The notes under the pieces are model-generated. The model did not search any database, had not been told where the DNA came from, and saw only the letters and a program-made list of their open reading frames with translations. A DNA stretch of 64,000 bases, from contig NW_022145607.1 of NCBI RefSeq assembly GCF_000002235.5, forward strand, positions 32,418,660 through 32,482,659. The letters are read 5' to 3'. Every line of letters begins with the position of its first letter. Within the stretch, counting starts at the first letter, position 1. A program made the position numbers and the translations under genes. Below, in pieces: positions 12,251-23,400 of this stretch. This DNA comes from Strongylocentrotus purpuratus (taxonomy: Eukaryota > Echinodermata > Echinoidea > Camarodonta > Strongylocentrotidae).

Positions 12251-13335
12251 GGATAAGAGAGGAAAAAAAAGTTAAGTAATGATCATCACACCAGCGAATA
12301 AATTCGTCTCCCTTTCTGTATGTCTTCTTTATTTCACTAATATATTCATCACTTCTATTTCTCTGCTGTACACTACATCAAAGACGCAGATCGGACCACC
12401 CCAAGCATTTTTGCGATAATTTGACAACAAAAAGGTACATATATTACCAGGAAGACGTGAGTTTTTTAAGCTCACATTTACATGTTATTACTGTACTGAT
12501 GGATACCTTTTCAACTACACTGATGTCCGTAAAGTTTGTCTAATTTTTGGTACCTCTTTTCATGAAATGATTGTGAGAAGATGCGTCTTTCTTGATAGAT
12601 AAAGTTTTCATGCCCTCAGAATGATAATCATCAATTTAAAGATTCATAGACATTGATCTGCAAAGTTCTGTTTAGAAGTTCGTCTATGAAAAAATAGATC
12701 ATACTGACACAATCATCCATATAAAACAAAATGAAAATTTATTCCAAATTTATGGGAAACAGTGTATTTACATGTATGTTAGTAGTGATCGAGTAGGCCC
12801 TATAGTGCCTTTAATAAACTTTACCAAATGTTACATAAAACAAGTACTCACTGAATAAACTGGATTTAAACTTTATGTCGACCACACACTCGGTCTGTTG
12901 TTTGAATTAACCCATTTTCAGCTGCGAGGTTAAGACATAAATTCATGGTTCTCACTCAACTATCCGATAATTTGGGCAGAAATTAAGCTTGTTTTTATAT
13001 TACTTCATTTTTTACGCATGAGGTGTCATTTAAAAGAGAAAAAATAGGATTTGTATATGCTGCTTTTTCATTTTTAATGATCACCTATGATTCCCTAAAA
13101 ACTTACTCAAAGTTGCAATTTGTGTGTGCAAATGAAAGTTTGGTAGCACCATTTTCCATTAATTTAACTCAATCATGCGTGAATAATGAATAATAGTCTG
13201 TGCATCAAATGAAAGCAAAGCTTTTCATACATGTATATATAATTATTCATTATAGTAGAAAATTTCTGCCATGAAATCCGATTTCGGTTTTTTTCTGGGA
13301 CACACTGGATAATAAGCCAATCCCTGTTGTTGGTA
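12250..13335. other. Unassigned AT-rich sequence
   Basis: No gene, tRNA or clear repeat recognised on either strand; frames are short and without splice context. Confidence 0.5.
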
Positions 13336-13354
13336 TGATCAAAGGGTTTTAGTA

Positions 13355-13560
13355 CACTTACCCCCTGGACATCCACCCCCAGATAACCACCCCCAGTCAA
13401 CTACCCCCTAGGACAACTACTCCCTAGGACAACCACCCTCTAGGACGACTACCCCTTGGGACAACAACCCCCGGACAACTACCCCCAGACAACTACCACC
13501 TAGGAAAACTACCCCCGGACAACTACCTCCTAGGAGGTCCAGGTGGTAGGTGTCCGGATA
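13355..13560 (+). repeat. Minisatellite of ggacaactaccccc units
   Basis: About 13 imperfect units of 13-17 bp (ggacaactaccccctaggac...). A sister array lies at 60745-60985 in the same, not inverted, orientation, and traces occur near 40420-40580. Confidence 0.9.
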
Positions 13561-13679
13561 CGATACAAAATAATGTCTTAAAATTGTATTTGTTGTCGAT
13601 TTGTAGTTAACCTTTGTAGGTCCCCCCCCCCCCCCCTTACACTTTGAAAGACGCTCAGCGGCCCTCGAAATTTGGGTTA

Positions 13680-15108
13680 GATTTCGAGATTGAGGTAAGG
13701 TTTTGGGTTAGGATTAGGGTAAGTGTTAGCAAATATTGTAATTTTTAATTTCTCAGATAAAGCGTTGGCCAACTATGTGACATCTGGGCCCTTTAACAGA
13801 AAAACTACAATTATTTTTAACTCCACAAATCGTATTACTTCAATTGTATCTGTACAATAAATAGCAACGTGAAAGTAATTTCATGTTACATATAATAATC
13901 CATGGTAAGATATCATCAATTGCAGCAAGACTAAAGATACATTTTTTTTTATCACGATCGCAAGTTGATTTATTTATGTTGCAGTGCCCTGGACATACTT
14001 GCAAGAAAGTAATTTTTCAAGTTGCTCCAGCAATAGAATTGCCATATTCTCACAGCTTTCAAGATATGTCTCAAAACAAATACGTTTTTGTCCCTTATTT
14101 GGTGAAATATTCCTCCTTGTTTTTAATTAATATAAGTTTCGTATGATAATGTTCTCCCTATTTTTTAAAAATATTTTATTTTAGTAATTCTTGTTTATAT
14201 GCGCTTTGTATCTAATGATCAGGTGCTTTATAAATGTGATATTACTATTAATATTATAAGTTTCTACGGAATAACTCATCACCTCCGTTTGAACAATTAT
14301 CTTTATCTAGTTACAACCATGCGATCGAGAAAAATCGTAAAACATCTTGGACTTACCTGCAAGCGTTTCTCTTCGGAATAAAACACATAAGAAACAGCTT
14401 ATGGCAACCAGAAATCTTACTGAAGGGAAAAAAGGCATGATTACTCCTTTCCCTCCTCTCAGCGACGAGAGAAAGATTCTTCGTTCGATGTTTCTCTTCC
14501 AGATTTACCCGGTTTGTTCGATAAAAGCTACGATGAAAGACTTTGAATTCAGCGGCGATGCATACTTCATCACTTTTTCGAGCTGATCGATGATTCTTCA
14601 CAAAATTATGTATGCGACTCTCGAAGTTATTTGGAATAGTACAAGATTGGTGAACGATAAATTGAATGTTATTTCTCATCTATATAGTTGTAAGCCTGGA
14701 GGAGAATCAATTCTGATCATCGATGGTGAGCTATACCTCTGAAAGGGAGATTTGAGTTGCAATGAAGACTTTATATCGGAATTATGGGTGTCGGTTTTAC
14801 ACGCATGCGCTGTTGGCAATTAGAAAAGAAAAATGCGGTCCCTCGCGCCGTGACAACCTCCCCCCACCACATACTTTCTAAAGCCTATTTACCAGTGTCA
14901 GAAGGAACACTTATGGTTGTACATCAGAGAAATGCAAAAACTGACAACATTTTCAACTTTGAAGGATTATTGGATCCCCTGAAAACACGCACACACATAC
15001 ACACACCCACGCACGCAATTACACTTTTTGAATAACGTCAATCTTTTTAGGTCGATACCTTGATATGGACGTGATTTTCACGTGAATTTGTTAATTGGGC
15101 TAAAACCA
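13680..15108 (+). repeat. Left arm B of the inverted duplication
   Basis: Matches 57315-58560 in inverse orientation. Landmarks shared by both arms include gggttaggattagggt, a TATAAAG within attccgatataaagtcttca (reverse strand here), the splice-donor-like cttgcag|gtaagtcc and a paired cacgtgaa near the inner edge. Similarity fades just beyond 15108. The frame 14679-14353 (minus) is not kept intact in the other arm, so a protein is doubtful; a duplicated promoter plus first exon is possible. Confidence 0.8.
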
Positions 15109-16748
15109 GCTGTCTATCTCATTTAGCGGACGGGCAAATGGACTTAAATTTGCAAGTGTGCTCATTCAAACTACAGAGTGCGTAGGTAGACCGCAAAGAA
15201 TGCTATCAATAGGGTAGGTGTAGACCCTTAATTGGAGACCCTTAAGTACATTTGCATAATTTACATACACATAAAAAATGTTACACATACAGAAAGTTTT
15301 GTATTCTCTTCAGTAACTTCTTCTCTTTATTTGGTAACAAATTTGTGGTCATGATGTAACTGATTAATAAGATGATTAACGACGTCATCACCAAAGGTCT
15401 CTCATTACCTACATGTGTAGGTAATACGGGACAGTTGCAAATCAAGACATTTTAAATACAATTTGAATGGAAATGGCATTGTTATAGTTAGTTCAAACAC
15501 TTTTTGAAAGAGATACATGCAGCCAATGAAATTACTGTCATTTTGAAATGATTTTAAAACACTGTGAACCAAAATATTTCTGTAGTTTTTTGTTTACAGT
15601 AATAAAGGTGCTTTAAATTATGTTTAAATACTTTCAAAATAATGTTCCGGCGATGTGAATTTTACATTGATCAAACTCACAGCATAGAAACAACTTCTTA
15701 AAGATAAAGTTGAGTTCTAGTCATGTGATTGCATTGTGAAAGAAAAGGTGTGGAATGGATCAGAAAAAGTTGATCATGTAGCATGTAATTATTGGTGTGT
15801 ACTGCAATGTTCTGGAGTCATCAAAATCATAAGAAATTCGGCCCAGTCTTGGTAAAGTAACAAGCGCTGTACACATAAAAATGCACATACTACACAAATG
15901 GTGTCGGGGCTACTAACCTTGATTTCCGTATCTTTCTATGCTCATTACTCAATCAGTATATATTTCCTACCAAAATTGTTTGGCAAATGATTTTTTTATG
16001 TAATTCTTGAGTATTTGCTCTGGCTCCTGGTTAGGAGCCAGAGCATATAACATTGAGTTCATAATTATGGGAAATATTTTCATTCAGATGGTCATATCTC
16101 AGCCATTACTTAACATATTCAATTGGTTTTTCGTAAATTGGACATTATTTTTGATGATCTTTCTAAAAATGAAGAAAAAAATTGAGAAATTCTAAAAAAT
16201 AGATATGTATGACGTCACAGCTTCGGTACTACAACGCAAGGGCAAAATGAACCTCTCAAACGTTATGAGATTTTATCTTTTGTAGTTCTTTTCTTAGCTT
16301 GATTCTTTTCTTGATAAAGAATGGCATTTTTTTCTTATAAACTGAAAACTTTGGATCACTTTATGTAATTATGGTTTGATAAAGAACGTAATTAAATGTT
16401 GGTATCCGAATGTGAGTGGATCGCCAGGTGGAGTATAATTCATGCGCAACAGAACAACATTTTCTTGAAAACAATCATTGAAAACTTGAAGCCCGGCGCA
16501 TATTGCGCAAATACGAGCACATAAAATAATTGCAACATGTGCAGGCCTGTATCTGGAACTGCTACTGATTAACTATAGATAGAACGATCTAGGCACATTC
16601 TCGATTATGACCATAATAATATCTACGTTTCATTGACATTGTGATTAAACACGTTTATCGAGTTTCAGTGAAGTAAACGCATCGTATTATTATTTTGTGT
16701 AAAATGTTCACTGTCAACCATTTGACAGGAGAGCAATGATGAGCAAAG
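15108..16748. other. Unassigned sequence with a partial MITE and a perfect hairpin
   Basis: 15695-15865 is a partial copy of the TTAAAGGTAAAGACCAGT element (gattgcattgtgaaagaaa, ggtgtgtactgcaatgttct). 16017-16044 is a perfect 12-bp stem (GCTCTGGCTCCT) with loop GGTT. No gene recognised. Confidence 0.6.
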
Positions 16749-16868
16749 GAGGTTTATCGACAAACCTTGGTTTTCGTGCGTCATATGACGCGTTTTGACG
16801 CATTTTTACAAAAACGCGTAAAAACGCGTCATATGACGTACGAAAACCAAGGTTTGTCGACAAACCCC
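16749..16868. mobile_element. 120-bp near-perfect palindrome
   Basis: ggtttatcgacaaaccttgg...gcgtcatatgacgcgttt is followed by its inverse copy ending ccaaggtttgtcgacaaacc; the arms are about 50 bp with one or two mismatches. Either a tiny foldback transposon or a selected cruciform. Confidence 0.85.
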
Positions 16869-17574
16869 CTTTGTGAATTCGGGCCAATATGTTCGTCCTT
16901 GATATTCAGCTTAGTATATAGCGTTATAACGGCTTGTATTAAATAGTTGGAAAGCCGACGACTGAAATGCTCTTTTCACTTAAGTCACCCCCATCGTTTA
17001 CCCAAAGCCGATACATTAGAGCGTTTTAAATATAGTGTACTTGATAATAGAGGTAGCAATTATTAATGGTGTCTCGGACATTCAATGTTGCCTTTGCCCA
17101 ACTTCACGCATTAAACAGTAATAATAATAATTACAGTGCATATATAGCGCCTAACACTTACTTTGTCAGAAGTCTCTAAGCGCTCTACAATAATGCAGCA
17201 TAATTACAGTAGTTTATTGAATGGATGTCGCGAACAACTGTCGGGTCGACGCTTCCCCTTTGTTCCTAGACCCCCCCCCCCCCTTTCCCCTCTCCCATCT
17301 CTATCATGCAAACTCGCCTTTCATGCTACGGCTACGTTGCGTTAACATTTTATGCGCCATTATGTTAGTGATAGTGATAGATTTTGAGCGAAAGAATGGT
17401 AATTAGATAAGAAAAAAAGTATTAAACAGGGAAACAAGACCCACAAAATGATATTGCTAGTTGAGGTTGACATAAAAGCAAGCGAAGGAAAATGGATATC
17501 ATATTTAGAGTTCAGAAATAAACAATTAAGTGAAAGGGGTTGGTGAGACAAAAAGTTGGAGGTAGTCTGTACAG

Positions 17575-17575
17575 T

Positions 17576-17633
<58 letters not shown>

Positions 17634-17862
17634 GGACATTTTTTTTTTTTTTTTGGTTCCAAAATTTGAAAATTGCCGGATCGACCTTTCGGTCCGTTGG
17701 GGGGGGGGGGGGGGGAGGATAAGGTCACCTTTTTAAGTTCACCCATTTGCATATTTTTTTTAATTTTTTGTTTGTTTTTGTTTTATATAAAATTAAAACA
17801 AAACAAAGGGGTGAGGGTTTCGTCTAAAATGCACACATTGAAAATACCAAAGGGGAGGGTTC

Positions 17863-17896
<34 letters not shown>

Positions 17897-18557
17897 CGTA
17901 CGCGCCTGCGAATGGTAAGTCTGTAGATTATAGGTATACATGATTTTCATGCCGAGAATGCCGGGGGGGGGGGGGGGGGGGGGGGTAAGAGGACATTTTT
18001 TTTTTTTTTTTTGGTTCCAAAATTTGAAAATTGCCGGATCGACCTTTCGGTCCGTTGGGGGGGGGGGGGGAGGATAAGGTCACCTTTTTAAGTTCACCCA
18101 TTTGCATATTTTTTTTAATTTTTTGTTTGTTTTTGTTTTATATAAAATTAAAACAAAACAAAGGGGTGAGGGTTTCGTCTAAAATGCACACATTGAAAAT
18201 ACCAAAGGGGAGGGTTCAACCCCCCCCCCCCCCCGCGTACGCGCCTGCGAATGGTAAGTCTGTAGATTATAGGTATACATGATTTTCATGCCGAGAATGC
18301 CGGGGGGGGGGGGGGGGGGGGTAAGAGGACATTTTTTTTTTTTTTTTTGGTTCCAAAATTTGAAAATTGCCGGATCGACCTTTCGGTCCGTTGGGGGGGG
18401 GGGGGGGGGGAGGATAAGGTCACCTTTTTAAGTTCACCCATTTGCATATTTTTTTTAATTTTTTGTTTGTTTTTGTTTTATATAAAATTAAAACAAAACA
18501 AAGGGGTGAGGGTTTCGTCTAAAATGCACACATTGAAAATACCAAAGGGGAGGGTTC

Positions 18558-18603
<46 letters not shown>

Positions 18604-18660
18604 CGCCTGCGAATGGTAAGTCTGTAGATTATAGGTATACATGATTTTCATGCCGAGAAT
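17575..18660 (+). repeat. Three tandem ~350-bp units bounded by poly-G and poly-C
   Basis: Units start at about 17575, 17963 and 18301. Each runs G-tract, aggacatttttttt, ttccaaaatttgaaaattgc, cggatcgacctttcggtccg, second G-tract, aggataaggtcacc, caaaggggtgagggtttcgt, C-tract, gcgtacgcgcctgcgaatgg (shortened in unit 3). Between homopolymers the units are nearly identical, so amplification is recent. The C-tract/GCGTACGCGCCTG end is the complement of the hAT-like end at 3620. Confidence 0.95.
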
Positions 18661-20487
18661 AATTGGGGAGGAGGGGGTTAATGATATCCATATGTCTAAA
18701 AACTGTCAGACTGACAACCAATTAAAAAATACTTTTGATGATTAAATCACTCTGTTCACAAATATTTCACATTTTCATATGTAATTCAGTGTGGGTTTAT
18801 TTGTAATTTTTTGTTTATAATGTATAATTTTTTTTCATTGTATTTTGTTTGTGTAGCGCTTAGAGACTTTAGTGGAAAGCACTTTATAAGCACCATTTTA
18901 TTATCATTATTATTATATATTTTGTCCGTTTTCGTGGTTTCCCATTATCAAATGAAAATAGCCAGTACCTGGGGTAGAGTCTACAGAAGGGGAAGTACCT
19001 ACAGTTTCCGCTGCTACCGCAAAAAGCACACAACGGTACAGGCATTTTGTAAACCAGCGAAATCTCGGAATTGCATAACAAGCGTCATTTGAGCTTCAGA
19101 AGACATGAGAGTTCTTCCTAGTTCTGTTGTTAAATCTAAGCATCATTTGGCAGGACGTTTGATCATCGAAATCCCGTAGATCAACGCTTGTAAGAATTGT
19201 TGGAAGAAGTAGATGAACCCAAAATAATAAGGTTTGTGAACTTAATTTGTACAATGTATTCAGGGTTTTCACGACACTAGTTTCGAGGTTTCACCAAAAC
19301 GCGAACATGATTGCTCCCGAGCTCGAGTCCTGGTGCTTTTTTTCCTGCAAAACGCCCCGAACCTCTTTATATAGTTCTCCCCAAGAAATAACTTTACTTA
19401 TTGAAGTTTTTCTGAGAGTTGTATTACATATTCGTATCCATTAATTTGCAAGATTCCCCACTGAGGCCGAGGGAAAGCAAAAATGATTTTCTCATCACGA
19501 CATGAGTATCACCATTTTCTAGCGTGACCGAGGTGACGTACTAATTAATACTAGATCTAGTAATAGTCTAATACTATGTGAAGTCGTTTATCAAGTATAT
19601 GTATTACGATTTATGGATGCTTCCTTCCCAGGTGTGTGTGGTGATGAAGAATTTCATTCACATGATATTGAAATTGCATAAATAATTTGGTGTAGCTTCT
19701 GGGGTGAGGGTTTCTCATAAATGAAATCAAATAGATTTGTCAACTGCTATATTGTAGTATTTTTAAATGAATAAGTTACGTTTGTTCCCTTGTTAACTAT
19801 TTTTCACCAAATATAATGTCCATCTTCTCAGCTATGATTTTTTCCTCAATGAAATTAAAGTAAAGGTTTGTTATTGCTTGGTGCATGGTTACCATGGTAC
19901 ACATGTACAACTTCAACTGGTACGTCACATTTTCAAGAAAATGGTTGCGCCACGTCATAAACCATCACATCATGCCAAGAATATCTTCATTTATATATCT
20001 CATTTTTCATTTTTTCAGAATGCCTACACTTATTCTTTGGGTATGTGAGGTTTCCTCTTTCTATGGCGTGTCTTCATGTTACAATTAAACAAATGTTGTA
20101 GGAAATCTCAAAACCTTCCTAAGTTCCTAATGTTATCAAACATTCCCAACTTCAACTTTATCTATGAAAGTTAACAAATATAAATCGGCTTTCTTTTAAT
20201 TTAACTTTCAAGTGCATCACATGTTTGTTCCACGTTTTTATTCATTTATTATTTATTTATTTCGTTTTATTTCAGCAGGCTAGCCCCATCAGTAGTTAAA
20301 ATACTGTTGTACTTGGGGGCCATTTGTTTACTACAGAATGTTGGAGAGAAGATCCTCTTTACAAGATCTGCAAATGTCAAAGTTAGCTTTCTTCCCTCTT
20401 TTTTTTGTGGACCATGAATACATAAATTATCTTCATTTTGTAATGTTCAAACACAGGGTTCCAGTGTCATCCCTCTTCTTCTTCACC
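18661..20487. other. Upstream region of the unknown gene
   Basis: 18830-18925 resembles a LINE 3' tail (gtagcgcttagagactttag, then ATT repeats). The rest shows no gene or known repeat. The AG near 20457 implies that a 5' UTR exon and promoter lie somewhere here or further left; no convincing TATA box was found. Confidence 0.45.
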
Positions 20488-23400
20488 ATGGCAAAATCAG
20501 CTGCGAGGGCCATTGCTCCTGGTGCAAGTAAGGCGTCCAAGGATACCAAGACTAAAGTCACCAAAGCAGGGAAGGTCGTCAAGAAGAAACAATCAGAGAT
20601 ACCTGCTGGCAAGAGTTCAACCAAGAAAGTCCAGGCCGAAGCTAAAGGTACATAAGAGGGCTACATGTACACGTACAAGGTTTTGCAGTGTTAGGACTTA
20701 AAGGCATCGTTTAACAAATAACAATGTTAAATCTGAGATGCAGGGCCCTACGTCATATGGTCTGTGATGTGGTGTAATATTGAAGCCCTAAAAAAATTGT
20801 GATTCAAAATGATCATGAAGTGCCTCAAAAAATTAAAAATCTTTGAGTGACCGGTTACACAATATTCATCATCCCAAATAGACTGTGGTGTTATAGAAAC
20901 CGTTAGGAAAAACAAATTTTTCAATTACGATTTCCAATCATAAATATCTTGATAATCAGACAGGCGATTGGCTTGTAAAAGTCAGTGGGTTCCTGACTGA
21001 CCTTGAGGTTTATAATTATCATTGCAGCATGAGCTTAGTCCAGAATTTTGTTATAGAATCTGAGACAAAGTTACCCAATCCCTGTAAAGTTGATGGGTTA
21101 GCAGTTTCCATGTGCAGAAGGTCATACTTCGCTGACACCAGACTTGGTGGAAAATTGGAAATACCATTATTGGGTGTACAGGCCTGCACATAACAAACTT
21201 GTAGTCAACAAATACTACAAGCATTTAAAATAGATTAATTTTCGGTGATTGGTACACTTAATTGATTTTCTTGTCTTTTTTAACACACTGATCTAAGTTA
21301 TTATACAGTGTCTGCCAAATTCTCGTGGGAGCTGGTCCATGTGTCACATGTTAATATTATTATTGGTAGTAGTACTGTAGTAGTAAGTATTTGGCATCAC
21401 ATGTGCCTGGGAGGCAAAAAGCAAACAGAATCACTGTAACCCTCGGGTCTCTCCTCCCATTATAACTGATTGGGGGTGTGCAGGTGGACCACTACACCAG
21501 GGTTTCCCCCTACTCTTGAACAAATAGTGCAGTGGGTTCTTAACGGGCAAATGTAATGACTCTCCTCTCCACAGGGCCATCAATTAATGTTCTATCCGAG
21601 GGACAGAACATTGTGAACATTTATCCTAAGTTTCTTGTATGATTTTGTGAGAATTTGTCTCCTGTCTTTACCAAAATGATCAGTCAATGCATTATTGTAC
21701 TTTACAATTTCCAAATCCCAATAACATAAGCAGGATTGTATTCCAGACCAGTGGAAATAAATTTCAGTCTAATATGTAAATGACATATGTTTTAATAACT
21801 CTACAATACCAGTGTAAGTGCATTTCTGCCATGTCAATCTGTTTATATGTCAACTGTTTCTACCATGAAGGACAAACTGACCTTTCATTCTGAGAATCAT
21901 TTCAATAGTTAGAATGGTCTTCTGTTGAATATGCATTACCGTTAGTTTTTTTGCTTGTCATTTTTTTAAAGAAATAAAAAATAACATTATGAACATAGCT
22001 ATGCTTACCTACATTCATGTGCAATTTTCATGACTGATTCTTCCACACAGTGAAGGTGAAAGGAAGCGGGGCTAAAGGAGACGCCACTTCCCAGGAGGAG
22101 GCCATCCGGGCGGAGCAGGGATACACAGAGCCCCTCCCCAAGAGGAACGCCAAAGGGGAACTGGTCTTCTCTGATTACCCCGAGATGAGACCCAACATGA
22201 GCCCCAAGGAGGTCCTTCAGGCTGGCAGCTTTGGAGGGACTTACTTCAGACCCATCAAGTCATCCGTCACAGGTGAGACTAACGACCAGGGTGTTTCACA
22301 AAGATCCTAAGTTGAACTCATCTTTACATGTAGGTTGGACTTTATGGAAAACCATTAGCATCTTTGAAAATATTTTGTAAACTTATTTTAAAAGGCATAA
22401 ATGTTAATTCAAATCATTCATTTTTTCTATTATCAAGGAGATTTCATGTTCTTGATGTGGAATTTATGAAAGGTCTAAAATATGAAATTTTGCTTTTGAA
22501 TATTTTATTTTAAGGCTGCAAATGGCTCTCCACAATAGTTAAGTCCAAGTTAAAGTTAAGTTTGACTTTGGATCTTTGTGAAACACCCCCCACTACTTTA
22601 AATTTGACATTTAGCATCTAAATAGTAGTATACCAAAATGCTCCAACTGTGCTTACAACCACAAGGAGTTTAATTCATTTTATAAATTATTAATTTACTT
22701 ATATACGTAATTCATTTCTCAAACATTGGGATTCTTTCAGCTGTGCGGGTGTTTGCTCACACTTGTATCCCAATATTATTCATGAATAACCATCTTGTCT
22801 TTAAACAATTAATCTGTGAGTGAGACAAACAAGAAAGGGGGGACTCTCAGGAGAGACCCATTACAGTAAATACAGTTCAGTCTTCCCCCACCAGGCACAG
22901 GCGATGCCAAATATTTAAAGATAATGATGATCATATCGTAAGTTTTGGCTATTCTTCATTTGTCTTTGTCTTGCATAGGTGAGAAATACTCTGGTGTATG
23001 GAAGGAGCTCCCAAAGAACTGGTTGGAAGGTCTGGATATCCCCAGACAGGTGAGTGCGAGCCTGTAATAACTGTAGAGTAAGAAAGTCATGCCAATAACA
23101 ATAATAAAAATAGTCACATTTGTATAGAGTTTAATATTACATTTGTAAGCGCTTAACATTGTATATATTATTATCCCGATCACTGGATTCAATTGCTAAT
23201 CCACACATGATAGCTAGTGCACTAGTTTCGCTCCCTGGGGAGTACTCTGGCCAGGTGTCCTTTTACAAGTACACACATGCCAATCTAACAACATTAACGT
23301 TGGTACACCAGGATGAAGAGTGGCAAATGTAGATACCTGTTTTGCCAAAAGACATTGGCGCTGCGACAGGAGTTGAACGGCGAACCATGGGATCCACAGT

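Noticed and set aside
13355-13560. CRISPR-like array of short repeats
   Set aside because: Units are continuous, imperfect and without spacers; an ordinary eukaryotic minisatellite.
13700-13730. Telomere-like gggttaggattagggt (also 58505-58530)
   Set aside because: Only two or three imperfect units, shared by both arms as part of arm B; not an interstitial telomere array.
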